From NCBI GenBank assembly GCA_029916745.1, contig JARXWK010000005.1, forward strand, positions 55,574-119,573: DNA of 64,000 nt, given 5' to 3'. A program made the translations under genes and the position numbers. Positions 53,651 to 62,363 of the stretch are shown in pieces. The notes beneath the pieces are model-generated. The model did not search any database. It worked only from the letters and a program-made list of their open reading frames with translations, and was not told the DNA's origin. Source of the stretch: Dysgonomonadaceae bacterium PH5-43 (lineage in GTDB: Bacteria; Bacteroidota; Bacteroidia; Bacteroidales; Azobacteroidaceae). The stretch's first letter is position 1. Each line of letters opens with the position of its first letter.

Positions 53651-54901
53651 ATGGACATACAGTTAAAGAAGAAACATTGGATAGTTCGCTACAAATACTA
53701 TTTGATAGGAGGAGGGATATTTATTGGCTTTTTGATTTACTTACTTATCGTAAGCACTGCACCCCGTCGTTTGAGTTACGATGTTGATAAATTGGAAATA
53801 ATAGAAGTAACAAAAGACCGCTTTATGGAGTATTTAGATGTTGAAGGAATTGTTCAACCGAAAATGACTATTAGAGTTAACTCTAACGAAGCAGGCACGG
53901 TAGATTCTATTATTACAGATAATGGAAGTCTGTTGAAGGAGGGAGATATTATTATGACATTAAAGAATATCGAGCTACAGCGAGTTATTGAAGAAGAACG
54001 GGACGAACTAGCGAAGGTTCGGCTTAACTATCGAGAGAAAGAAATACAGATGAAGCAAAAGATTACAGATCTGAAAAGGCAAAACTTAGAAACAATATAT
54101 AATCTTAATCGACAAGCTAAAGAACAGATAGTCAACAAAGAAGAGTATAATATTGGAATAAAAAGCAAAGCTCAGTATGAATTAGCAACTGAAGATTATG
54201 AATTTAATAAAGAAAAGACCAAGTTGTTGCAAGAAGGATTAACTCGCGATTCAATTCTCAATACAATTCAATTAGATTTATTACGCAATGACCTATCTCG
54301 TGCTGAAAAACGTTTTGCTCGTAGTCTTGAACGATTAGAAAATTTAGTTGTTCGCGCTCCTATTGATGGACAATTAAGCTCTATAAATGTAATACCAGGA
54401 GAAAAAATATCTGCGGGCTCAAGCATTGGGGAATTAAAGATAATAGACGAAATAAAAATAAGTACAAGAGTAAATGAATATTATATAGATAGAGTAACTT
54501 TGGGCTTGCCAGCTACAATTACTTATCAAGGAGAAAAATTTCCTTTGAAAATAACTCGTATTAATCCAGAGATAAAAGACCGTCAATTTGAAGTTGATCT
54601 TTTATTTACAGATAAACAGATTGAAAACATACGGATAGGCAAAAGTTATCGTTTACAAATTGAGTTGGAACAACCCGAAGAGGCTTTGGTTGTATCGAAA
54701 GGGAATTTTTTTCAGGTTACAGGCGGACAGTGGGTGTTTAAGGTAAATGATTCGGGTAGTAAAGCTATCCGTGTGCCTATATCTATTGGAAGACAAAACC
54801 CTCGTCAGTACGAAATACTTGAAGGCTTACAGTCTGGCGATAAAATAATAGTTTCAGGTTATGATAATTTTGGAGAAGTTCAAGAGATAATACTAAAATA
54901 A
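53651..54901 (+). CDS. HlyD/MacA-type periplasmic adaptor
   Basis: The 416-residue protein has one membrane anchor (about 14-34). Split lipoyl halves (TIRVNSNEAGTVDSI; VRAPIDGQLSSINVIPGEKI) flank a coiled coil (about 115-235), and a beta-barrel/membrane-proximal domain follows. It joins the MacB-like permease to the TolC-like channel. It sits 15 bp before the permease gene. Confidence 0.9.
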   Translation: MDIQLKKKHWIVRYKYYLIGGGIFIGFLIYLLIVSTAPRRLSYDVDKLEIIEVTKDRFMEYLDVEGIVQPKMTIRVNSNEAGTVDSIITDNGSLLKEGDIIMTLKNIELQRVIEEERDELAKVRLNYREKEIQMKQKITDLKRQNLETIYNLNRQAKEQIVNKEEYNIGIKSKAQYELATEDYEFNKEKTKLLQEGLTRDSILNTIQLDLLRNDLSRAEKRFARSLERLENLVVRAPIDGQLSSINVIPGEKISAGSSIGELKIIDEIKISTRVNEYYIDRVTLGLPATITYQGEKFPLKITRINPEIKDRQFEVDLLFTDKQIENIRIGKSYRLQIELEQPEEALVVSKGNFFQVTGGQWVFKVNDSGSKAIRVPISIGRQNPRQYEILEGLQSGDKIIVSGYDNFGEVQEIILK

Positions 54902-54916
54902 TAAACAATAAATAAA

Positions 54917-57340
54917 ATGATAAAACATTATTTGAAAATAGCTTTCCGCAACTTGTGGAAATATAAAACGCAAAACTTGATAGGAGTTATCGGTCTTTCC
55001 ATTGGTATCTGTTTCTTTACATTGGGTTATCACTGGATGAAATATGAAACATCGTACGATAAATTTCATCCCAATTCCGATAGGATATATAGAGTCTATG
55101 CGATAGATAAGAATACTCAGAAGCCATTGGAGCATTTGCCTATGGCATTGGCTGATAAACTGACTCAAGAATTTCCGGAGGTAGAAAATGTATCCATGTA
55201 CTTTAATCAATATCCTTATCGTGTCTATTGGGGAGAAGCAGATCTTGGAACTCCGGAGTTCCGTTTTGTAGATGAACATTTTTTTGAATTTTTCCCTCCG
55301 ACTATTATTGCCGGAGAAACAAACGTTTTGTTGCAGTCGGATGAAGATTTAATTGTAACAGAAGACTATGCCCGTAAATATTGGGGCTCTCCGGAAGAGG
55401 CAGTCGGACAAGTATTGGAAGTTAATGCTCCTAAATCTACTCTAACTATTACGGCAGTAATGGCTAATTTACCTCAAAACTCCAATTTTCAAGGGGAAGG
55501 CTTCAGGCAAGATCCTTTTGAAAGAAAGAATAAACATAAAGCAAGAGCAGATAGGATTTGGCTTTTGAAGGATGTAAATATTTATATTTTACTAAATAAA
55601 GGTATAGACGTTGAGGCTTTTCAAAATAAACTCCGGAGTTATTTGATAGATAACGGATATAATGAAGATTGGGAGCTTTATATTACTAATATCGCCGATA
55701 TGCGGCATACTCTTGGATCAGACTTGTCGTTTAATATCAACTATATCCGAACATTTGTGGGCGCCGGACTTCTTTTGATGTTTTGTGCTTTGTTTAACTT
55801 CTTGAATCTTTATGTAAATCGTATGTTGCAAAGAAAAAGAGAAATGAAATTAAGGAAGACTGTGGGCGCTAAAAATTTCTCAATTATCAAACTGTTTCAA
55901 ACGGAGTTGTTGATTCAGTTGTTGTTCGTTTTCCTATTGGGAGGTATTTTGTTGATATATATTGTTCCTCTTTTCGAACAACGTTTCGAAACTGTAATTT
56001 TTAGACCTAAACTACAAACACAATACTGGATTATAATAGCCCTTACGTTTGCTATCCTATTTGCATTCTGCTTGTTTTCGGAATGGAAATTTGCTCGGTT
56101 TTCTACTCTGACATATGTTTCTAAGACAAATAACTATAAGTTCTTAAGAAATATCAGTATTTGTGTTCAGTTGGCTGTTTGCGTATTCTTTATTGTATCG
56201 GCAGTTGTTTTCTATAAACAAGTAAATATGATGAATCATTTCGATTGGGGATTTAATAAAGAGGGTTTAATAAAAATATCTACAACTTATGGAATGAAAA
56301 ATAATGAGATTGTAAATCAAGAAATAGCAAACCTTCCATTGGTCAAGAGCTTTGTTAATACCGGAGACTTTGAATTGCGAAAAGAACCTTATTTTATGGA
56401 CGATTATACTACGGTAGATGGGGTAGAGATTAAGGAGCCAATTCTTACTTTCAACTTTGGAGATGATATATTAGACGTATTTGGAATACCTCTTTTACAA
56501 GGAAGGAGTTTCGAAGAACAAGATGATTTGCAAATCGGATATGCAGATGGAGTAATGGTCTCGATATCTAATAAAAAAGTTTTGATAACCGAAAGTCTTT
56601 ATAAACTAATCGGGAAAGAAGATATAATCGGGCAAGTGATTTTTGTGCCGGAATATTCCTGGAGTAACGATCGAAGTGCAGCAATAGGAAAGAGAGAAGT
56701 GGTAGGAGTAGTAAAAGATTTCCAGGTTACCGGCTTGCAAAATCAGACTTATCCCATCATAATAACCAGACTCCCAAGTAATGGAAAATGGAGATACAGC
56801 AATAATTATATAAGAGTGGAAGAAGGCCGCGAACAGGAAGCTATTGCCGCCATAAAAGATATATTTGATAAATACTCTTCCGGCGATCCTTCCGAAATTC
56901 CGGAAATAATACCAGTCAATGACATTTTGAATAATATCAACAAATCGGAGAATGCCAGCCTGCAACTCTTTTTATTGCTCGCTTTGTTGTGTGTTGTGAT
57001 TGCAGTTTTTGGGATTTATTCTATCTCTTATTCAAATGTTGAACGCCGCAAGCGAGAAGTTGCGATAAGAAAAGTTTCGGGAGCCACCGTTTCGCAAATT
57101 GTTCGTATGTTTCTTGCCGAGTATTCCAAGCTATTGATTGTTGCTAATCTGATAGCTTTGCCGTTAGCTTATTATTATATGCAAGATTGGTTGTCGAGTT
57201 ATACTTATAAAATTAGTATCGACCTTTGGTTATTTTTTGCTGTGTTTGTTTTTACCCTATTTATCGTTATTCTGACGGTATTGGTACAAATCATTCGGGC
57301 AGCCAATGCAAATTTGTTAGATGTAATTAAGTCGCAATAA
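54917..57340 (+). CDS. ABC transporter permease, FtsX/MacB type
   Basis: The 807-residue protein has an N-terminal helix (LIGVIGLSIGICFFTLGYHW), a periplasmic MacB_PCD domain (YETSYDKFHPNSDRIYRVYA) and an FtsX bundle around 290-390. A second PCD domain and a second FtsX bundle (SLQLFLLLALLCVVIAVFGI; EVAIRKVSGATVSQIV) complete the double-length form usual in Bacteroidetes. With the separate ATPase it would drive export of a peptide, lipid or drug; the substrate is unknown. It uses CCGGA-containing codons more freely than its neighbours. Confidence 0.88.
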   Translation: MIKHYLKIAFRNLWKYKTQNLIGVIGLSIGICFFTLGYHWMKYETSYDKFHPNSDRIYRVYAIDKNTQKPLEHLPMALADKLTQEFPEVENVSMYFNQYPYRVYWGEADLGTPEFRFVDEHFFEFFPPTIIAGETNVLLQSDEDLIVTEDYARKYWGSPEEAVGQVLEVNAPKSTLTITAVMANLPQNSNFQGEGFRQDPFERKNKHKARADRIWLLKDVNIYILLNKGIDVEAFQNKLRSYLIDNGYNEDWELYITNIADMRHTLGSDLSFNINYIRTFVGAGLLLMFCALFNFLNLYVNRMLQRKREMKLRKTVGAKNFSIIKLFQTELLIQLLFVFLLGGILLIYIVPLFEQRFETVIFRPKLQTQYWIIIALTFAILFAFCLFSEWKFARFSTLTYVSKTNNYKFLRNISICVQLAVCVFFIVSAVVFYKQVNMMNHFDWGFNKEGLIKISTTYGMKNNEIVNQEIANLPLVKSFVNTGDFELRKEPYFMDDYTTVDGVEIKEPILTFNFGDDILDVFGIPLLQGRSFEEQDDLQIGYADGVMVSISNKKVLITESLYKLIGKEDIIGQVIFVPEYSWSNDRSAAIGKREVVGVVKDFQVTGLQNQTYPIIITRLPSNGKWRYSNNYIRVEEGREQEAIAAIKDIFDKYSSGDPSEIPEIIPVNDILNNINKSENASLQLFLLLALLCVVIAVFGIYSISYSNVERRKREVAIRKVSGATVSQIVRMFLAEYSKLLIVANLIALPLAYYYMQDWLSSYTYKISIDLWLFFAVFVFTLFIVILTVLVQIIRAANANLLDVIKSQ

Positions 57341-57405
57341 TAAAGAAATAAATAATGATCTAGGAGAAGAGAACTTATTCGAATCTCCACAATAAACTTA
57401 AAGTT

Positions 57406-58080
57406 ATGATTAAAACAGAAAATCTAAGTAAACTTTTTCGTACAGAAGAAGTAGAAACACATGCCTTGAAAGATGTAAACCTCGAAATTAAAGAAGGAGA
57501 ATTTGTCGCTATTATGGGACCTTCGGGTTGTGGTAAGTCAACGTTGTTAAACATTATCGGTCTGCTTGACAATCTAACAGCAGGTAAATACGAACTCAAT
57601 GGTACAGACGTGAGTAAATTTACAGAGTCGGAACGAACTAAGCTCCGTAAAGGCGTAATCGGGTTTGTTTTTCAAAGTTTTAATTTGATTGATGAACTCA
57701 ATGTTTACGAAAATATTGAGTTGCCTCTTCTTTACATGGGCGTTTCTTCTGGAGAGAGAAAAAAACGGGTGCAAGAAGCAATGGATAGGATGCAGATAAC
57801 TCATCGATCAAAACATTTTCCACAACAACTTTCAGGAGGACAACAACAACGTGTTGCTATTGCTCGTGCAGTTGTGGCTAATCCTAAATTGATATTAGCC
57901 GATGAACCAACTGGAAATTTAGATTCTCGTAATGGGCAAGAGGTTATGGACTTGCTTACAGATCTGAATAATGAAGGAACAACCATAGTTATGGTAACAC
58001 ATAGTCAACATGATGCTAGTTATGCTCAACGAATTATTAATCTTTTTGATGGACAAATAGTTACTGAGATTGAGTTTTAG
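57406..58080 (+). CDS. ABC transporter ATPase, LolD/MacB type
   Basis: The 224-residue nucleotide-binding protein has Walker A GPSGCGKS (about 38-45), Q-loop FQSFNL, signature LSGGQQQR, Walker [10 protein letters not shown] and H-loop VTHSQHD. It pairs with the FtsX-type permease 65 bp upstream. It is the last gene of the TolC-HlyD-permease-ATPase operon. Confidence 0.94.
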   Translation: MIKTENLSKLFRTEEVETHALKDVNLEIKEGEFVAIMGPSGCGKSTLLNIIGLLDNLTAGKYELNGTDVSKFTESERTKLRKGVIGFVFQSFNLIDELNVYENIELPLLYMGVSSGERKKRVQEAMDRMQITHRSKHFPQQLSGGQQQRVAIARAVVANPKLILADEPTGNLDSRNGQEVMDLLTDLNNEGTTIVMVTHSQHDASYAQRIINLFDGQIVTEIEF

Positions 58081-58145
58081 TTTGAGATTTTCACTAGTAT
58101 AATCTAATTGCTGGTTGCGATAGCTATGAAAATAAAAAAAAGCAT

Positions 58146-58153
58146 TATCTTTG
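58146..58153 (+). promoter_or_regulatory. -7 box of the OmpA/TPR lipoprotein gene
   Basis: TATCTTTG, 44 bases before the ATG at 58198. Confidence 0.55.
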
Positions 58154-58197
58154 CGAACCTAAAAAACATAGTAATAATTTAATTTTATAAAGTAATC

Positions 58198-59895
58198 ATG
58201 AAAAAAAGAATTAGCTTACATCTATTAAGTTTTTTCGTTATCGTAGGAGTTCTCACTTCTTGTAAAAGTGGACTATCTCCTTTAACTTCGAGCTATATCA
58301 AAGCCGAGCCACAGCCACTTGAGTTAATAGCAGGAAAAGTGCCTGTTACTATTAATGCTACATTCCCTGCAAATTGGTTTAATAAAAAAGCTAGTCTGAC
58401 TGTAATCCCTGTTCTTCGTTACGAAGGTGGTGAAGCTTGGGGAACTGCATACAACTATCAAGGAGAAAAAGTTGCCGGTAACGGACAAGTTATTCCTCAA
58501 AAAAAGGGAGCTAACGTAGTGCTTAAAACTTCGTTTGACTACACTCCTGAGATGCAATGCTCTCAGTTATATCTCACTTTCAAAACTAAAGTAGGAAACA
58601 AAACTGTAGAACTTCCTGATGTAAAAATTGGAGATGGAGTATTAGCTACTGCTGCTCTATTAAGTATAGAATCTGAAACTCCAGCTATTGCACCTGATAA
58701 ATTCCAAAGAATAATTAAAGAAGCTCACAACGCTAATATTATGTTTGTTATTCAACAAGCAGAACTTCGTTCAAGCGAGTTAAAGAAAAACGAAGTTATT
58801 GATTGGAAAGACATAGTTGCTGGTGCTAACGAAGCTGCGAACAAAAACGTAGACATAGAAATATCTTCTTATGCTTCGCCAGATGGAGGTTACGAACTTA
58901 ATGAAAAATTGGCTGAAAAAAGAGAAGCTAATACAGAAAAGTATCTTGCAAAAGAATTAAAGAAAGCTAAAGTAGATGCTCCTATCAATGCAAGATATAC
59001 AGCACAAGACTGGGAAGGGTTCAAAGAATTAGTAGAAAAATCAAACATTCAAGATAAAGACCTTATCTTAAGAGTTCTTTCTATGTATTCTGATTCAGAA
59101 CAAAGAGAGCGTGAAATAAAAAATATTTCGGCTGTTTACTCTTCATTAACCGACCAAATTTTACCTCAATTACGCCGTTCTCGCTTAACTGCAAATATTG
59201 AAATTATAGGAAAATCAGATGAAGAAATCTCTTACTTATCTGCAAACAACCCTAAAGAACTTAATATTGAAGAGCTTCTTTATTCGGCTACTTTAGTAAA
59301 TACTTCTAACGAAAAAGAACGCATCTACAAAAAAGTTGTAGAACTATATCCTCGCGATGCAAGAGCTTACAACAACCTTGGAGTTACTGAGTATGTAAAA
59401 GGAAATCTTACAACTGCTGAAGCTTACTTTAATAGAGCAACAGAAGTTGCAAAACTTCCAGAAACTAATCTTAACTTAGGTTACATAGCCTTAAGCAAAG
59501 GAGACACTGATAAAGCTCAAGAATTGTTTGGCAGCGCAGCCGGAGTTCCTGAATTAGACAATGCAATGGCTTACTTATCTGTAGTAAACGGAAATTACGC
59601 TCAAGCAGCTAATACATTTAGCGGTTCTATAAGCAACAACGCTGCTGTAGCTCAATTAATGTCGAAAGACTACAATAAAGCAGGAAGCACATTAAATGCA
59701 ATAGCAACTCCTGATGCAACTACATACTATCTGAAAGCAATTTTAGGAGCAAGAACAAACAATCTTAAAGATGTAACAACTAACTTAAAACAATCAATTA
59801 GCTTAAATCCAAATATGGCATCTAAAGCTCTTAACGATGTTGAGTTTGTTAAATACATTACAAATAAAGATTTTCTTAATGCTGTTTTAAGATAA
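58198..59895 (+). CDS. OmpA-like/TPR outer-membrane lipoprotein
   Basis: The 565-residue protein has a lipobox (GVLTSC, Cys22). After a beta-rich N-terminal half, an OmpA-like segment (IEISSYASPDGGYELNEKLA EKR, about 220-245) is expected to touch peptidoglycan. A TPR region follows (ARAYNNLGVTEYVKGNLTTA, NLGYIALSKGDTDKAQELFG, about 385-470). It is probably a periplasm-facing outer-membrane lipoprotein with a structural role. It is a single gene with its own promoter. Confidence 0.8.
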   Translation: MKKRISLHLLSFFVIVGVLTSCKSGLSPLTSSYIKAEPQPLELIAGKVPVTINATFPANWFNKKASLTVIPVLRYEGGEAWGTAYNYQGEKVAGNGQVIPQKKGANVVLKTSFDYTPEMQCSQLYLTFKTKVGNKTVELPDVKIGDGVLATAALLSIESETPAIAPDKFQRIIKEAHNANIMFVIQQAELRSSELKKNEVIDWKDIVAGANEAANKNVDIEISSYASPDGGYELNEKLAEKREANTEKYLAKELKKAKVDAPINARYTAQDWEGFKELVEKSNIQDKDLILRVLSMYSDSEQREREIKNISAVYSSLTDQILPQLRRSRLTANIEIIGKSDEEISYLSANNPKELNIEELLYSATLVNTSNEKERIYKKVVELYPRDARAYNNLGVTEYVKGNLTTAEAYFNRATEVAKLPETNLNLGYIALSKGDTDKAQELFGSAAGVPELDNAMAYLSVVNGNYAQAANTFSGSISNNAAVAQLMSKDYNKAGSTLNAIATPDATTYYLKAILGARTNNLKDVTTNLKQSISLNPNMASKALNDVEFVKYITNKDFLNAVLR

Positions 59896-59942
59896 AAAAT
59901 AACGATGCCGCAAAGCGATTTGCATAATAAAAAAAAAAGCTC

Positions 59943-59950
59943 TACCTTTG
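59943..59950 (+). promoter_or_regulatory. -7 box of the rpsF-rpsR-rplI operon
   Basis: TACCTTTG lies 43 bases before the rpsF ATG. The leader is A/T-rich with no recognisable S6:S18 autoregulatory motif. Confidence 0.7.
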
Positions 59951-59993
59951 CGGCTCAATTTTATAAAGTATTTATTTTTTAATTAATTAATTT

Positions 59994-60338
59994 ATGAACA
60001 GTTACGAAACCGTTTTCATTTTAACTCCCGTTTTATCTGACGTTCAGATGAAGGAAGCGGTAGAAAAATTCAGAAGCATTCTTACTGCTGATGGTGCAGA
60101 GATTGTTAATGAAGAGAATTGGGGTTTGCGCAAATTAGCGTATCCTATTCAGAAAAAATCTACCGGATTTTATTCTTTGATTGAATTTAAAGCTAATCCT
60201 GAAACAATCGCAAAATTGGAAACTCAATTCCGTCGCGATGAAAAGGTATTACGCTTCTTAACATTCCGTCAAGATAAGTATTTTGCTGAATATGCAGCTA
60301 AGAGAAGAAACAAAACAAAAGAAACTAAAAAGGACTAA
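59994..60338 (+). CDS. rpsF: 30S ribosomal protein S6
   Basis: The 114-residue protein begins [16 protein letters not shown], the standard S6 opening, and ends in a Lys-rich tail. It binds with S18 to the central domain of 16S rRNA. First gene of a three-gene ribosomal operon, 2 bp before rpsR. Confidence 0.97.
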   Translation: MNSYETVFILTPVLSDVQMKEAVEKFRSILTADGAEIVNEENWGLRKLAYPIQKKSTGFYSLIEFKANPETIAKLETQFRRDEKVLRFLTFRQDKYFAEYAAKRRNKTKETKKD

Positions 60339-60340
60339 TC

Positions 60341-60613
60341 ATGGCAGCAAACAACAACTCAGAAATTCGTTACTTAACTCCTCCAACAGTTGATGTTAAG
60401 AAGAAAAAGTATTGTCGCTTCAAAAAAAGCGGAATCAAATTTATTGATTATAAAGATCCAGAATTCTTGAAGAAATTCTTAAACGAACAAGGAAAAATAC
60501 TTCCTCGTCGTATCACTGGAACTTCTCAGAAATTCCAACACCGTGTTGCTCAAGCAGTGAAGAGAGCTCGTCATTTAGCTTTACTTCCTTATGTTACTGA
60601 TTTGATGAAATAA
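60341..60613 (+). CDS. rpsR: 30S ribosomal protein S18
   Basis: The 90-residue protein has the S18 core [15 protein letters not shown] and [10 protein letters not shown], then the basic [19 protein letters not shown]. It is the partner of S6 and is translated from the same mRNA. Confidence 0.97.
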   Translation: MAANNNSEIRYLTPPTVDVKKKKYCRFKKSGIKFIDYKDPEFLKKFLNEQGKILPRRITGTSQKFQHRVAQAVKRARHLALLPYVTDLMK

Positions 60614-60630
60614 AAAAGAGGAAAATAATT

Positions 60631-61074
60631 ATGCAAGTAATATTATTAGAAGACATAAACAACCTTGGATACAAGGACGATATTGTTACCGTTAAGTCGG
60701 GTTATGGAAGAAATTATCTGATTCCTCAAAAGAAAGCTGTTATTGCTTCTGAATCAGCTAAAAAAGTTTTAGCAGAAAATCTTCGTCAAAGAGCACACAA
60801 ATTGGAAAAAATCAAAGCTGACGCTCAAGCATTAGCTGATAAACTTCAAGGTGTATCTCTTACTATCGGAACTAAAACAAGTTCTTCTGGCACTATCTTC
60901 GGCTCTGTATCTAACATACAAATAGCAGAAGAATTGGCTAAGAAAGGTTTTGAAGTAGAAAGAAAACAAATAGTTATCAAAGAAACTATCAAAGAAGTTG
61001 GCAACTATGTTGCTATCGCTAAACTTCACAAAGAAGTTTCTGTTGAAATTCCTTTTGAAGTAGTTTCTGAATAA
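60631..61074 (+). CDS. rplI: 50S ribosomal protein L9
   Basis: The 147-residue protein has the N-terminal RNA-binding domain [19 protein letters not shown] and [10 protein letters not shown]. The connecting helix and C-terminal domain ([18 protein letters not shown]) follow. Last gene of the S6-S18-L9 operon; a terminator follows 30 bp later. Confidence 0.97.
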   Translation: MQVILLEDINNLGYKDDIVTVKSGYGRNYLIPQKKAVIASESAKKVLAENLRQRAHKLEKIKADAQALADKLQGVSLTIGTKTSSSGTIFGSVSNIQIAEELAKKGFEVERKQIVIKETIKEVGNYVAIAKLHKEVSVEIPFEVVSE

Positions 61075-61102
61075 GATTTCAAACAATTTCATACTATAAA
61101 AA

Positions 61103-61136
61103 GAGGGTAACGTCTGAAGATGTTACCCTTTTTTGT
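61103..61136 (+). terminator. terminator of the ribosomal operon
   Basis: AGGGTAACGTC pairs with GATGTTACCCT (one G-T pair, TGAA loop) and is followed by TTTTT. Confidence 0.9.
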
Positions 61137-61157
61137 GCTTAATCCTGTAGACTTTAA

Positions 61158-62066
61158 TTAAAGACTATTCCTTTCCAATGCAGACTTACAAATAGCAAGC
61201 ACCTCTTCTCGAAGAGACAATGGCTCTATCACCCTTAATGACCAACTCCGAGACATCAACTCCATAATAAAATCAAGAGTTACTTTGAGTCGTAACCTAA
61301 TAACAAACTCGTCTTTATTATCTGTTATCACCTCTTGACTATGATGTAAGGGTAAAGACTTTAAGTAGCTACCGTCTCTAGCATCAAAAGAGAGTATTAC
61401 ATCTTCAACTGGATATTCGTCCGATGAATAAATGCCATAGCTATACTTAAACTTTTCAACCACATCTATCGTACTATCTTTCGTAAAAGTTTCGTCTAAA
61501 ATAACAAGATCGCTTATCCTATCCAGGCCGTATGTTTTCAGACAATTATCTTTTTTTGTTCGAGCAACCAGATACCATCTACCTCGACACTCTTTAACAG
61601 CGTATGGTTCAACTTCTCGAAAAGAAGACTCTACAGGATCAAATTTCAGGTACGAAAAAGAGATGCATATAGCATTTTTAATCGCATGAATAAGAGAATA
61701 AAGATGTTGCGTTCCCATAGGACGATGTTTTTCTGGCAGCACAAAATTAGGTATTCCTGTTTCAGAATTGAGAGAGGAAAGTACATCAATCGAATCTAAA
61801 TAACGGTCTATGTCTGAACGTATTGTAGCATCTTCGATATAGTAGCCTTGATTGCGACGGCAATATACTATATCTATACCAAAATCAGTTCTAATATTCT
61901 TAATATCTCGTTGTATAGTTCGGCGCGATAGCCCTGTATCGTATATCCCTCGTAGGTTTAATTCCTTTTCGAGATAAGAGGTAAGCTCTGAGAATCTTAT
62001 ATAGGGCGTAGTCCGAATCTTATGTATTGCCAATAAATTACGTTGCAAGTGATGAATGCGTGCCAT
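61158..62066 (-). CDS. WYL-domain transcriptional regulator
   Basis: I start at MARIHHLQRNLL (62066); an upstream in-frame Met would include the promoter. The 302-residue protein has an N-terminal winged HTH (about 1-75, with GLSRRTIQRDIKNI as recognition helix). The WYL domain (about 120-190) has ICISFSYLKFDP and RGRWYLVARTKKD, and a WCX-type C-terminal domain follows. WYL proteins sense ligands, often nucleic-acid or nucleotide derived, and frequently control phage-defence genes. An inverted repeat over its own promoter suggests autorepression. It is divergent from an unknown gene. Confidence 0.88.
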   Translation of the reverse strand: MARIHHLQRNLLAIHKIRTTPYIRFSELTSYLEKELNLRGIYDTGLSRRTIQRDIKNIRTDFGIDIVYCRRNQGYYIEDATIRSDIDRYLDSIDVLSSLNSETGIPNFVLPEKHRPMGTQHLYSLIHAIKNAICISFSYLKFDPVESSFREVEPYAVKECRGRWYLVARTKKDNCLKTYGLDRISDLVILDETFTKDSTIDVVEKFKYSYGIYSSDEYPVEDVILSFDARDGSYLKSLPLHHSQEVITDNKDEFVIRLRLKVTLDFIMELMSRSWSLRVIEPLSLREEVLAICKSALERNSL

Positions 62067-62096
62067 AGAGTATATTTTACATTTATAAATCAAATA

Positions 62097-62125
62097 CAAA
62101 AATAGTTATTTTAAGCGTCGTACAA
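62097..62125 (-). promoter_or_regulatory. promoter of the WYL regulator
   Basis: On the minus strand TTG (62123-62125), an 18-bp spacer and TATTTTTG (62097-62104) give a near-ideal Bacteroidetes promoter, 30 bases before the start codon. Confidence 0.75.
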
Positions 62126-62132
62126 TGACGCT
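62114..62132. promoter_or_regulatory. operator-like inverted repeat AGCGTC-N7-GACGCT
   Basis: AGCGTC (62114-62119) and GACGCT (62127-62132) are perfect inverted arms with a centre-to-centre distance of 13 bp. The repeat straddles the -33 element of the WYL promoter and is about 26 bp upstream of the -33 of the divergent promoter. It is GC-rich against a very AT-rich background. Confidence 0.6.
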
Positions 62133-62157
62133 AATTAGAATTAATTTTGCAAAAGCA

Positions 62158-62186
62158 TTGAACGTAATAAAAAATAGCTATATTTG
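62158..62186 (+). promoter_or_regulatory. promoter of the 62364 gene
   Basis: TTG at 62158-62160, an 18-bp spacer and TATATTTG at 62179-62186. The predicted leader is about 170 nt. Confidence 0.7.
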
Positions 62187-62232
62187 TCATATTGATTAGA
62201 TATAATTGGTGGATAATTGTGGTTAATATATT

Positions 62233-62319
62233 GAAAGTGTTTAGACTTGTATATCCCTAACAAATATTAAATTTGTTAGAGTAAAGAGTAAGCTAACGAT
62301 TTCACACTTTCTATTTTTT
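62233..62319 (+). promoter_or_regulatory. structured mRNA leader, possible attenuator
   Basis: GAAAGTG (62233-62239) can pair with CACTTTC (62305-62311), enclosing a perfect 9-bp hairpin CTAACAAAT/ATTTGTTAG (62257-62279). TATTTTTT follows the outer stem, as in an intrinsic terminator. The 9-bp repeat could equally be a protein-binding palindrome. Confidence 0.4.
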
Positions 62320-62363
62320 ATAAACTATTCTTTCAGAAATCGGAGAATAAAAGAAAAAATACC

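Noticed and set aside
59951..59993. S6:S18 autoregulatory leader
   Set aside because: The 43-nt leader is nearly all A/T and shows no hairpin with the CCG-type bulge expected for that element.
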